Shown here piece after piece: positions 1 to 5,223 of a stretch of DNA of 6,461 nt. The first letter of the stretch is position 1. Each line of letters begins with the position of its first letter. The position numbers and the translations under genes were made by a program. This DNA is from Candidatus Cloacimonadota bacterium (GTDB lineage Bacteria; Cloacimonadota; Cloacimonadia; Cloacimonadales; TCS61), in contig DRTC01000270.1 of NCBI GenBank assembly GCA_011372345.1, positions 1 to 6,461 on the forward strand. The letters are read 5' to 3'. The notes beneath the pieces were generated by a model, which ran no database searches, was not told where the DNA came from, and was given only the letters and a program-made list of their open reading frames with translations.

Positions 1-20
1 AATGTGATTCCTGCGATCAT
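1..20 (-). CDS. Possible start of a gene running off the left edge
   Basis: Only six codons are inside the window (ATG at 20-18, reading MIAGIT). The start is supported by a purine-rich ribosome-binding site, AAGGGG on the minus strand (complement of 29-34), eight bases upstream. It is also supported by an ATGA overlap with the stop codon of the open frame that precedes it, an arrangement typical of translationally coupled genes. Too little is visible to name a family. The call rests only on the start context. Confidence 0.3.
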
Positions 21-184
21 TGAGTATGCCCCTTTATTTTGTTTTCTAGTCGTTTTATTTCTTGTTTTAGTACTTTGATTTGTTGGGTTTGGTATAGTAT
101 TGTTTCTTTTAGTTCTCTGGTTATTTTGTTTCTTTTTTGTTTTTTTTTGTATTTAAGGAAAAAAAAGGATTTTTCGGTATTGAA
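17..184 (-). other. Start-less open frame encoding a basic coiled-coil tail
   Basis: One minus-strand frame stays open from just after a TGA at 187-185 to a TGA at 19-17, about 55 codons. It contains no ATG, GTG or TTG. The first part is Phe- and Lys-rich and low in complexity. The second half, complement of about 20-125, has heptad-like spacing of I/L residues (ITRELKETILYQTQQIKVLK, then EIKRLENKIKGHTQ) and looks like a genuine amphipathic coiled coil. The frame crosses an 8-base and a 9-base homopolymer (159-166 and 140-148 on the plus strand), so a frameshift could have cut it off from its start. It may be a gene remnant or a real small protein using an unusual start. I do not recognise a family. 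Confidence 0.3.
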
Positions 185-305
185 TCAGCTTTGGGTATAA
201 AAGGTTTAAATAATAACGAAAACTTTCTCTACTTTCTTCGTTCGCTTAAACCGAAAGATTTTTCATTACAATTCCCTTTTATTTCAATTGTTGATTTATA
301 AAAAA
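185..305 (+). other. Intergenic region upstream of recQ
   Basis: This AT-rich leader lies between the minus-strand open frame and recQ. No convincing -35/-10 pair is visible: TTGGGT at 191-196 is followed by TAATAA at 211-216, but only 14 bases apart. No Shine-Dalgarno sequence precedes the recQ ATG. On the minus strand a short AAGGG-ATG-like start encodes only five codons before a stop. No RNA gene or strong repeat is seen. Confidence 0.4.
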
Positions 306-2360
306 ATGCTTGAACTAAAATCCATTCTTAAAAACACTTTTGGTTTTGACGAATTTCGTCTTTTACAACAAGATATTATCCAAAACATTCTATCCAAAAA
401 AGATACTCTGATCATTATGCCGACAGGAAGCGGGAAATCGCTGTGTTATCAACTTCCGGCTCTTATCTTTGAAGGTTTGACGATCGTTATTTCTCCTTTA
501 ATTTCTTTGATGAAAGATCAGGTCGAACAACTGCACGAAATGGGTGTCAGAGCAGTTTTCCTGAATAGTTCTCTAACTTACAGCGAATATAATTTCAATA
601 TAAATCTAATTCTCAAAAGTCAGGTAAAACTGGTTTATCTCGCTCCGGAAGCGATGTTAACACAGAAAATCCTGACTATATTTTCCAAAATTAAAGTGGA
701 TTGTATCACCATCGACGAAGCACATTGCATTTCCGAATGGGGACACGATTTTCGTCCTGAATATCGGCAGTTGGTCGAAGTTCGGAAACTCTTTCCCAAA
801 GCAGTTTGTGTGGCTTTGACTGCAACTGCAACTCCGCGAGTTCAAAAAGATATAATGGATAATCTGAAGTTTGAAAAATCCAATAAATTCATCTCCAGTT
901 TTAACCGCGAGAATTTATTCCTGCAGATAATTCCCAAAACAGAACCGGTCATTCAGACACTCGATTTTTTAGAGAAATTTCCTGACCAATCCGGAATTAT
1001 TTACTGTTTTTCGCGCAGACAAGTTGATGAACTTTATCAAATTTTAGAAGAAAAAGGATTTTCCGTAAAACCTTATCATGCCGGACTCGAAGATGAAGAA
1101 CGACGCAGAAATCAGGAACTTTTCATCAAAGATGATGTACAAATAATCGTCGCAACTATCGCTTTTGGGATGGGAATCAACAAGCCGAATATCCGCTTTG
1201 TCGTACATTTCGACCTGCCTAAAAATATTGAAAGTTATTACCAGGAAATCGGCAGAGCAGGTCGGGACGGTCTGAAATCTTCTTGTTTACTCCTTTTCAG
1301 TTACGGAGACATTGCCAAAATCAAGTATTTCATCAATCAGAAAGAGGAGAAAGAAAAACGAATCGCTTTTATGCATCTCGATGCTCTCGTCAATTTCTGC
1401 GAAGCGAATATCTGTCGTCGTGTTCCACTTTTAAAATATTTTGGAGAAGATTTTTCCACTGAAAATTGCGGAATGTGTGATAATTGCGGAGAAGAAACAA
1501 AAGAGTTAATCGATATAACAATTCATGCTCAAAAATTTCTCTCCTGCATGAAACGAACCGGAGAATTTTTCGGAGCAGGTCATATCATCGATATTTTAAG
1601 AGGTTCGAAAAATCAGAAGGTTTTGGAAAAGAAACACGAGCAACTTTCAACTTATAATATCGGCAACGACCTTTCCAAAAAGCAGTGGTTTCACCTTTCC
1701 CGCCAGTTTATCCAACAAAATTTAATCAGGAAAGATAATCAGTTCGGCAGTTTGAAAATCACTCCCGAAGGTTGGGAAGTATTGAGAAGCAAGCAGAAAA
1801 TCGAAGGTTTATTGATCGAAGAGAAAGTGAAATTCAAGAAAATCAAAGAAGTTGACTTTGAGTTTGATCACAAACTTTTCGAGAAACTTCGTCAGAAAAG
1901 AAAAGAAATCGCCAGTTCTTCCGGTCTTCCTCCCTACATCATATTTCAGGATAAAGCACTGATCGAAATGGCTGCTTTCTTCCCGCAATCTGAATACAAT
2001 TTTATGAAGATCAATGGAGTCGGACAGAATAAATTCGAGAAATATGGAAATACATTTTTGGAAATTATCAGGGATTATTGCCATGAATTCAAAATTAAGG
2101 AGAAGCAGAAAGAAGAGAAAACGCAGTATAAGTTGAAGTTGGAAAAAACGGAAGGAAAAACTGAAAAAGAAAAAAGTTTTTCATTCAATAAAGTTCGAGA
2201 AGAATTTCCCAAAGCCTACGAAAAATGGACGGAAACGGATGATGATCTTCTCGAAACAAGTTTTCAAATAGAGCAAAATATCGGAGAATTAGCGAAACTT
2301 TTCCAACGCAAACCGGGTGCGATCAGATCGAGATTGAGAAAAATTGGCTTGATAAAATGA
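306..2360 (+). CDS. recQ: ATP-dependent DNA helicase RecQ
   Basis: A 3'-to-5' superfamily 2 DNA helicase of recombination and replication-fork repair, acting on the chromosome in the cytoplasm. With Met1 at ATG 306 it has 684 residues, longer than typical bacterial RecQ (about 610). In order: motif 0 FGFDEFRLLQQ (12-22), Walker A PTGSGKS (39-45), DEAH (137-140), the RecQ aromatic-rich loop CISEWGHDFRPEYR (141-154), TATAT (172-176), motif V around IAFGMGINKP (285-294) and QEIGRAGRDG (313-322). The zinc-binding cysteines are C370, C388, C391 and C394. An RQC winged helix follows at about 400-500 and HRDC at about 521-595. A Lys/Glu-rich linker (597-625) then leads to a C-terminal helix-turn-helix-like tail (about 640-684). 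ATG 306 is preferred over an in-frame TTG at 288 because family similarity begins just after it, although neither has a clear ribosome-binding site. All catalytic residues are intact. Confidence 0.96.
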   Translation: MLELKSILKNTFGFDEFRLLQQDIIQNILSKKDTLIIMPTGSGKSLCYQLPALIFEGLTIVISPLISLMKDQVEQLHEMGVRAVFLNSSLTYSEYNFNINLILKSQVKLVYLAPEAMLTQKILTIFSKIKVDCITIDEAHCISEWGHDFRPEYRQLVEVRKLFPKAVCVALTATATPRVQKDIMDNLKFEKSNKFISSFNRENLFLQIIPKTEPVIQTLDFLEKFPDQSGIIYCFSRRQVDELYQILEEKGFSVKPYHAGLEDEERRRNQELFIKDDVQIIVATIAFGMGINKPNIRFVVHFDLPKNIESYYQEIGRAGRDGLKSSCLLLFSYGDIAKIKYFINQKEEKEKRIAFMHLDALVNFCEANICRRVPLLKYFGEDFSTENCGMCDNCGEETKELIDITIHAQKFLSCMKRTGEFFGAGHIIDILRGSKNQKVLEKKHEQLSTYNIGNDLSKKQWFHLSRQFIQQNLIRKDNQFGSLKITPEGWEVLRSKQKIEGLLIEEKVKFKKIKEVDFEFDHKLFEKLRQKRKEIASSSGLPPYIIFQDKALIEMAAFFPQSEYNFMKINGVGQNKFEKYGNTFLEIIRDYCHEFKIKEKQKEEKTQYKLKLEKTEGKTEKEKSFSFNKVREEFPKAYEKWTETDDDLLETSFQIEQNIGELAKLFQRKPGAIRSRLRKIGLIK

Positions 2361-2387
2361 AGGGAAAAAGGAGAATGGAGAATGTAA

Positions 2388-2416
2388 CTCATAGCTCTGC
2401 TTTGAGAATCTTTTAG
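2388..2416 (+). terminator. Possible weak terminator after recQ
   Basis: CTCATAGC (2388-2395) and GCTTTGAG (2399-2406) form a stem with one T-T mismatch and a TCT loop, 27 bases after the recQ stop. It is followed by AATCTTTTAG. The T-run is only four bases, so termination efficiency is doubtful. Confidence 0.35.
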
Positions 2417-2433
2417 TTATGAAAATATTGTAA

Positions 2434-2464
2434 AAAATCCATTGAATCCGTGAAAATCCATGAG
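2434..2464. repeat. Short tandem-like AATCC(A/G)TG micro-repeat
   Basis: Three degenerate units follow one another: AAATCCATTG, AATCCGTGA and AAATCCATGAG. This resembles the 'AATCCGTG' family of wandering short repeats that I recall from intergenic regions of many bacterial genomes. Identity as a dispersed repeat is from memory, not from a search. It lies in the recQ-trpS gap and has no coding role that I can see. Confidence 0.4.
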
Positions 2465-2483
2465 CGAGGTAGTGTAACATAAT

Positions 2484-2503
2484 TTATGAAAAATTATGAA
2501 AAA
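2484..2503. repeat. Perfect 10-base tandem duplication
   Basis: TTATGAAAAA occurs twice head to tail (2484-2493 and 2494-2503). It looks like a recent slippage duplication in AT-rich intergenic DNA. No function is evident. Confidence 0.6.
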
Positions 2504-2513
2504 CTGATGCTGT

Positions 2514-2626
2514 CTTTCCGAAGCTCCTCATGAAGAAATTCTTATCATTAAGATTCGGAAAGTTCCGGGACATTCACATCTTTCCGTATCTTAATGTAAG
2601 AACAAGTGAAAAAAAGCTTCGGAAGG
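2514..2626. repeat. Nested inverted repeat upstream of trpS
   Basis: The inner hairpin has arms 2541-2562 and 2580-2600 around a 17-base loop. The arms CTTATCATTAAGATTCGGAA(AG) and CTTTCCGTATCTTAATGTAA(G) are complementary except for one extra base and one mismatch. An outer pair, CTTTCCGAAGCT (2514-2525) and AGCTTCGGAAGG (2615-2626), is complementary at 11 of 12 positions. The core word TTCGGAAAG or its complement recurs in several arms. The structure ends 10 bases before the trpS ribosome-binding site, so it could be a folded mRNA leader. It could equally be a mobile palindromic repeat. It lacks a recognisable T-box sequence. Confidence 0.65.
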
Positions 2627-2647
2627 GAAAAGATATAAGGAGAATTA

Positions 2648-3646
2648 ATGAATAAAAAAATCGCCTTAACCGGTATAAAACCAACAGGTCTTCCCCACAT
2701 CGGGAATTATTTTGGCATGTATGTTCCGGCCATAAAATTAGCAGAGAAATATGATACTCGCTATTTTATTGCTGATTATCACGCTTTGAATATGATGCGA
2801 AATCCGGAAGTTATTCGGGAATTAACTTATGAAGTTGCTGCTACCTGGTTGGCAATGGGATTGAATCCCGATGAATCTATTCTATATAAACAATCAGCAG
2901 TTTGCGGAACATTTGAATTAACCATCCTTCTGATGGCTTTTACTTCCAAAGGATTGTTGAATCGCGCTCACGCTTACAAAGCCAAAGTTCAGGAAAATAC
3001 GGAAGCAGGAAAAGATCCCGATGATGGTGTAAACATGGGACTTTTCACATATCCGGCTTTGATGGCTGCTGATATCCTCCAATTCGACAGCGATGTTGTT
3101 CCGGTTGGACAGGATCAGAAACAGCATCTGGAAATGACGATAGATATTGCTCAAACCATCAATCATAATTACGGGAAAGAACTGCTGAAAATTCCGGAAG
3201 CGTTAATTCGAGAAGAGACAGGTGCAGTAATTGGACTTGATGGCAGGAAGATGAGCAAAAGTTATAATAACACGATTCCGCTATTTCTTCCTCCTAAAAA
3301 ATTGAGAAAACTGATCATGAAAATCGTGACCAATTCTCAAACAATCGAAGAATCGAAAAATCCCGATGAATGTAATATTTTTGCTTTGTATAAACTCTTT
3401 GCTGGCAAAGAACAGCAGCAGGAAATGCGAAAGAGATATGAAGCCGGAGGATTGGGCTGGGGACATGCAAAGCAGGATCTTTTTGAAATTATGAACGAAA
3501 CTCTAACTCCGATCCGGGATGAATATACGAGAATCATCAACAACAAGGATTACATCGATGAAGTGTTAGATAAAGGTGCGGAACGAGCAAATGATATCGT
3601 TTCCAAAAAAATGCTGGAATTAAGGAAAGCAATTGGTTTAGCTTGA
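2648..3646 (+). CDS. trpS: Tryptophanyl-tRNA synthetase
   Basis: Charges tRNA-Trp with tryptophan using ATP, in the cytoplasm; a class Ic aminoacyl-tRNA synthetase that normally works as a homodimer. At 332 residues it matches the usual bacterial length (about 330). The HIGH-type signature is GIKPTGLPHIGNYFG (9-23), with HIGN at 17-20. The conserved GQDQKQHLE (154-162) lies near the active site, preceded by the characteristic TYPALMAADIL (134-144). The class I KMSKS loop is perfect at 201-205 (GRKMSKSYNN). The start is well fixed: ATG 2648 has AAGGAG at 2637-2642, five bases upstream. The gene stands alone, not in a trp biosynthetic operon. The gap before it carries a nested palindrome that might act in its leader. 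No iron-sulfur cysteine set, as reported in some thermophile TrpRS enzymes, is evident. Nothing looks damaged. Confidence 0.97.
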   Translation: MNKKIALTGIKPTGLPHIGNYFGMYVPAIKLAEKYDTRYFIADYHALNMMRNPEVIRELTYEVAATWLAMGLNPDESILYKQSAVCGTFELTILLMAFTSKGLLNRAHAYKAKVQENTEAGKDPDDGVNMGLFTYPALMAADILQFDSDVVPVGQDQKQHLEMTIDIAQTINHNYGKELLKIPEALIREETGAVIGLDGRKMSKSYNNTIPLFLPPKKLRKLIMKIVTNSQTIEESKNPDECNIFALYKLFAGKEQQQEMRKRYEAGGLGWGHAKQDLFEIMNETLTPIRDEYTRIINNKDYIDEVLDKGAERANDIVSKKMLELRKAIGLA

Positions 3647-3671
3647 TTTTCTTAAAATCCCTAATTTCTAT

Positions 3672-3700
3672 TTGACACTAAAACAGCACTTAAATAAATG
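3672..3700 (+). promoter_or_regulatory. Predicted sigma-70-type promoter for secG and tRNA-Leu
   Basis: A perfect -35 hexamer TTGACA (3672-3677) is followed after 17 bases by a weak -10, TAAATG (3695-3700); TAAATA at 3691 is an alternative but too close. Transcription would start around 3707, giving a leader of about 20 bases before the secG ATG. The 82-base trpS-secG gap otherwise contains only the AAGGAG ribosome-binding site (3718-3723). Confidence 0.5.
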
Positions 3701-3728
3701 TGTCCAATCCTGAAATTAAGGAGTTAAA

Positions 3729-4079
3729 ATGTACACAGTTTTAATGATCATACATGTATTGGTCTCGATCGCGTTGATCTTGGTGATCTTGATGCAGTCG
3801 AGTAAAGGCGGAGCTCTCGATGGCATGCTCGGAGGAACAGCTTCCAATGTTCTGGGAGGACAAGCAGCTCCGAAATTCCTGCAAAATGCGACAAAAATTC
3901 TAGCATTTGTTTTTATGTTGATGTGTATTCTCATGGCATTCCAGTTAAAAAGCGTCAGGAAACCTTCAAGCAAAGCAATTGATCAACTTAAGAAAGAAGC
4001 AGCAGAACAACCTCTGGAAGAGGATGTACCTGTTTTACCAACAGAAGAACAACCGGTAGAAATACCCGCGGGAGAATAA
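3729..4079 (+). CDS. secG: Preprotein translocase subunit SecG
   Basis: A small inner-membrane subunit of the SecYEG protein-conducting channel; it assists SecA-driven export. It has 116 residues, with a first membrane helix at about 3-22 and a second at about 55-73. Between them is the family signature LMQSSKGGAL (21-30), then the Gly-rich loop LGGTASNVLGGQ (34-45). The C-terminal tail (74-116) is hydrophilic, first basic and then acidic and Pro-rich, as often seen in SecG. The start ATG 3729 has AAGGAG at 3718-3723 with a five-base spacer. A tRNA-Leu gene begins six bases after the stop, so the two are almost certainly co-transcribed from the promoter at 3672-3700. The same secG-tRNA-Leu order exists in Escherichia coli (secG-leuU). 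Confidence 0.95.
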   Translation: MYTVLMIIHVLVSIALILVILMQSSKGGALDGMLGGTASNVLGGQAAPKFLQNATKILAFVFMLMCILMAFQLKSVRKPSSKAIDQLKKEAAEQPLEEDVPVLPTEEQPVEIPAGE

Positions 4080-4085
4080 ATTTTA

Positions 4086-4172
4086 GCAGAAGTGGTGGAA
4101 TTGGCAGACACGCAAGACTAAGGATCTTGTGCTCAATTAACGAGTGTGCGGGTTCAAGTCCCGCCTTCTGCA
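4086..4172 (+). tRNA. tRNA-Leu, anticodon AAG
   Basis: A complete class II tRNA of 87 nt. The acceptor stem is GCAGAAG (4086-4092) with CTTCTGC (4165-4171), and the discriminator is A4172. The D stem is GTG (4095-4097) with CAC (4109-4111), with GG at 4103-4104 in the D loop. The anticodon stem is CAAGA (4113-4117) with TCTTG (4125-4129), all Watson-Crick, with loop CTAAGGA. This puts anticodon AAG at 4120-4122, reading codon CTT. The long variable arm (about 4130-4147) pairs CTC with GAG. The T arm is GCGGG-TTCAAGT-CCCGC (4148-4164). CCA is not encoded. Long variable arm, A73 and anticodon all fit leucine. An A at position 34 is unusual in bacteria, where GAG is the normal choice. Confidence 0.95.
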
Positions 4173-4182
4173 TAACAGATTA

Positions 4183-4207
4183 AGTCAACTTTATGTTGGC
4201 TTTTTTT
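4183..4207 (+). terminator. Intrinsic terminator of the secG-tRNA-Leu unit
   Basis: AGTCAAC (4183-4189) pairs with GTTGGCT (4195-4201), seven base pairs including one G-U, around the loop TTTAT. It runs straight into a seven-T tract (4201-4207), 11 bases after the tRNA. Confidence 0.8.
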
Positions 4208-4512
4208 ATTCTAAAAGAAATTTTTTTTATAAATTTGATAACCGTCTAATACCTCAATTTATAATTTTCATAATAATAACAATTTTGAACAAGTCAAAAT
4301 TTCCATATCTAATGAAAATCAACCTTTTACTTCTGTGCATAGAAAATTTAGGGGATAGCATCTCAATTTTGAATTCATTCAGCTCATTTTCAGACTGAAG
4401 TCAATAATCCGAGTTGAGTCTTTTTTTCTTCTAAATAAATTCTATAGTAAATTTATAGTCATATTATCTCTAAAAAATGATGTTTGCTTGAAAGCAGTTA
4501 AATTATAAATTT
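4208..4512. other. AT-rich gene-free spacer
   Basis: No credible gene lies here on either strand. A plus-strand open frame ending at 4398 begins inside the tRNA and has no ribosome-binding site. A possible weak hairpin with a T-tract sits at 4393-4427 (GAC and TCAA pairing with TTGA and GTC, then seven Ts), perhaps a second terminator. A short palindrome TGCTT-GA-AAGCA at 4485-4496 lies just upstream of the sigma-54 promoter. Nothing else stands out. Confidence 0.5.
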
Positions 4513-4529
4513 TTGGCACATGATTTGCA
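4513..4529 (+). promoter_or_regulatory. Sigma-54 (RpoN) promoter of the Cache gene
   Basis: TTGGCAC (4513-4519) and TTGCA (4525-4529) reproduce the -24/-12 consensus. The invariant GG (4515-4516) and GC (4527-4528) are exactly ten bases apart, as required. Transcription should start near 4540, leaving a leader of about 117 bases before the ATG at 4657. Sigma-54 promoters need an enhancer-binding ATPase; the small palindrome at 4485-4496 is close for such a site but is the only candidate seen. Confidence 0.75.
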
Positions 4530-4565
4530 GACAGATTAACATAATGTGTTATAAATAAGAGATTT

Positions 4566-4603
4566 AATGTTCAGAATTGTACAGGAATGTTCAAAACCGT
4601 TCA
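4566..4603 (+). repeat. GTTCA direct repeats in the Cache gene leader
   Basis: AATGTTCA occurs at 4566-4573 and again at 4586-4593, 20 bases (about two helical turns) apart. A partial CGTTCA follows at 4598-4603. The repeats lie in the transcribed leader downstream of the sigma-54 promoter. They could be a protein-binding site or chance in AT-rich DNA. Confidence 0.3.
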
Positions 4604-4647
4604 ATTAATTGGACATTATTATTTCTGATATTTCACGAAAGTTTTTT

Positions 4648-4652
4648 GGAGG
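4648..4652 (+). promoter_or_regulatory. Ribosome-binding site fixing the Cache gene start
   Basis: GGAGG sits four bases before ATG 4657. It selects this start over the in-frame TTG at 4609, which would put 16 extra residues in front of a clear signal peptide. Confidence 0.8.
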
Positions 4653-4656
4653 AATT

Positions 4657-4908
4657 ATGAAAAAGCTCATTGGATTTTTAATTCTCTTTATATTGTTTTC
4701 AACTCTTTTATTTTCTGAAATGAACAATAATACATCAACTTTGAATTCAACTAAAGTAATGAAAAAATCTAAAACCGGAAACAACTCTGAAAATTACACG
4801 AAAGCCGGACAGACAATAGGAACTCCGGAAGAAGCAAAGGATATAGTCGAGAGAGCTATCGAATATTATCGGAAACACGGAAAGAAAAGGCTTATACCGA
4901 ATTTATGA
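4657..4908 (+). CDS. Exported single-Cache domain protein, N-terminal part (frameshifted)
   Basis: An 83-residue product as it stands. Residues 1-20 are a signal peptide (MKK, then a run of hydrophobic I/L/F, ending LFS), so it is exported. An Asn/Ser/Thr/Lys-rich linker (21-50) leads to the first helix of a single-Cache (sCache) domain, TPEEAKDIVERAIEYYRKHG (56-75), known from extracellular ligand-sensing domains. The last eight residues, KKRLIPNL, are out of register. One extra A in the A/G run at 4881-4888 would give GKEKAYTEF, the usual Cache sequence, and continue into the next entry. The gene is therefore interrupted by a one-base loss (or an assembly error), or ends early by design. 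It has its own sigma-54 promoter and a strong ribosome-binding site. No kinase or chemoreceptor partner is in the window. Confidence 0.7.
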   Translation: MKKLIGFLILFILFSTLLFSEMNNNTSTLNSTKVMKKSKTGNNSENYTKAGQTIGTPEEAKDIVERAIEYYRKHGKKRLIPNL

Positions 4909-5027
4909 GAAAAAACAGTTCCTTTTATTATAAAGACCTTTATCTGTTTGTGATCGATATGAAAGGAAATATCATTGAATTCAGAGTATACAAAAATAGT
5001 AAAGTGAATACTGAGAATATCATATAG
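4890..5027 (+). pseudogene. Out-of-frame continuation of the sCache domain
   Basis: Reading from GCT at 4890, this frame gives AYTEFMRKNSSFYYKDLYLF, then VIDMKGNIIEF and a stop at 5025-5027, 45 codons in all. The segment DLYLFVIDMKGNIIEF is the conserved beta-strand core of single-Cache domains. It directly follows the helix encoded upstream in the other frame, so both pieces were once one reading frame of about 123 residues. Even rejoined, the domain is short: the usual later part (a NP-x-L-x-GK region and a GWVDY-like strand) is absent. The decay is thus at both the middle and the end, or this is a minimal variant. An in-frame ATG at 4905 overlaps the upstream stop as ATGA, so reinitiation to a 40-residue peptide is formally possible. 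Confidence 0.65.
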
Positions 5028-5223
5028 TTGAGTCAATCAATCCATGAAGTAGAAATGTGAGAAAATATTCAAATAAAAAAATGAAATAGAGAGATATTTT
5101 TTAAAATGAATTTCTACTGCAATGCAGTTCAACATATCGAACTATAAGAAGTTATCGAATTGCATCATTGCATTGAAATGTAAAATTTAGTGAGTTAGAA
5201 TTTATGCTACTGCATTATTGGGT
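5028..5223. other. Convergent intergenic region with AT-rich palindromes
   Basis: This stretch separates the Cache remnant from the convergent FG-GAP gene. AGTAGAAAT (5048-5056) is perfectly complementary to ATTTCTACT (5110-5118). Inside them AAAATAT (5062-5068) pairs with ATATTTT (5094-5100), giving a 71-base nested inverted repeat. Next come several TGCA-rich words: the palindrome ACTGCAATGCAGT (5116-5128), a tandem ATTGCATC/ATTGCATT (about 5159-5174) and ACTGCATT (5209-5216). No GC-rich stem with a T-tract is present, so terminator function is only a guess. No gene is seen. Confidence 0.45.

Noticed and set aside
288..305. TTG start six codons upstream for recQ
   Set aside because: No Shine-Dalgarno supports it, and RecQ similarity begins after ATG 306.
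657..845. Minus-strand open frame inside recQ
   Set aside because: It is a shadow of the helicase core coding sequence, with no start signal.
2374..2415. 13-codon ATG frame just after recQ with GGAG nearby
   Set aside because: The spacing to GGAG is too short, the peptide is tiny and featureless, and it overlaps a hairpin.
2510..2640. T-box riboswitch before trpS
   Set aside because: No T-box core sequence of the AGGGTGG type is present, and the palindromic arms do not fit the stem I plus antiterminator layout.
3988..4173. Minus-strand open frame across the secG end and tRNA
   Set aside because: It is antisense to two well-supported genes and begins within the tRNA.
4144..4398. 84-codon plus-strand open frame
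   Set aside because: It starts inside the tRNA-Leu, runs through the terminator, has no ribosome-binding site, and its N-terminus simply translates the tRNA T arm.
4609..4656. TTG start for the Cache gene
   Set aside because: GGAGG precedes ATG 4657, and the signal peptide begins MKK there; the extension would sit in front of it.
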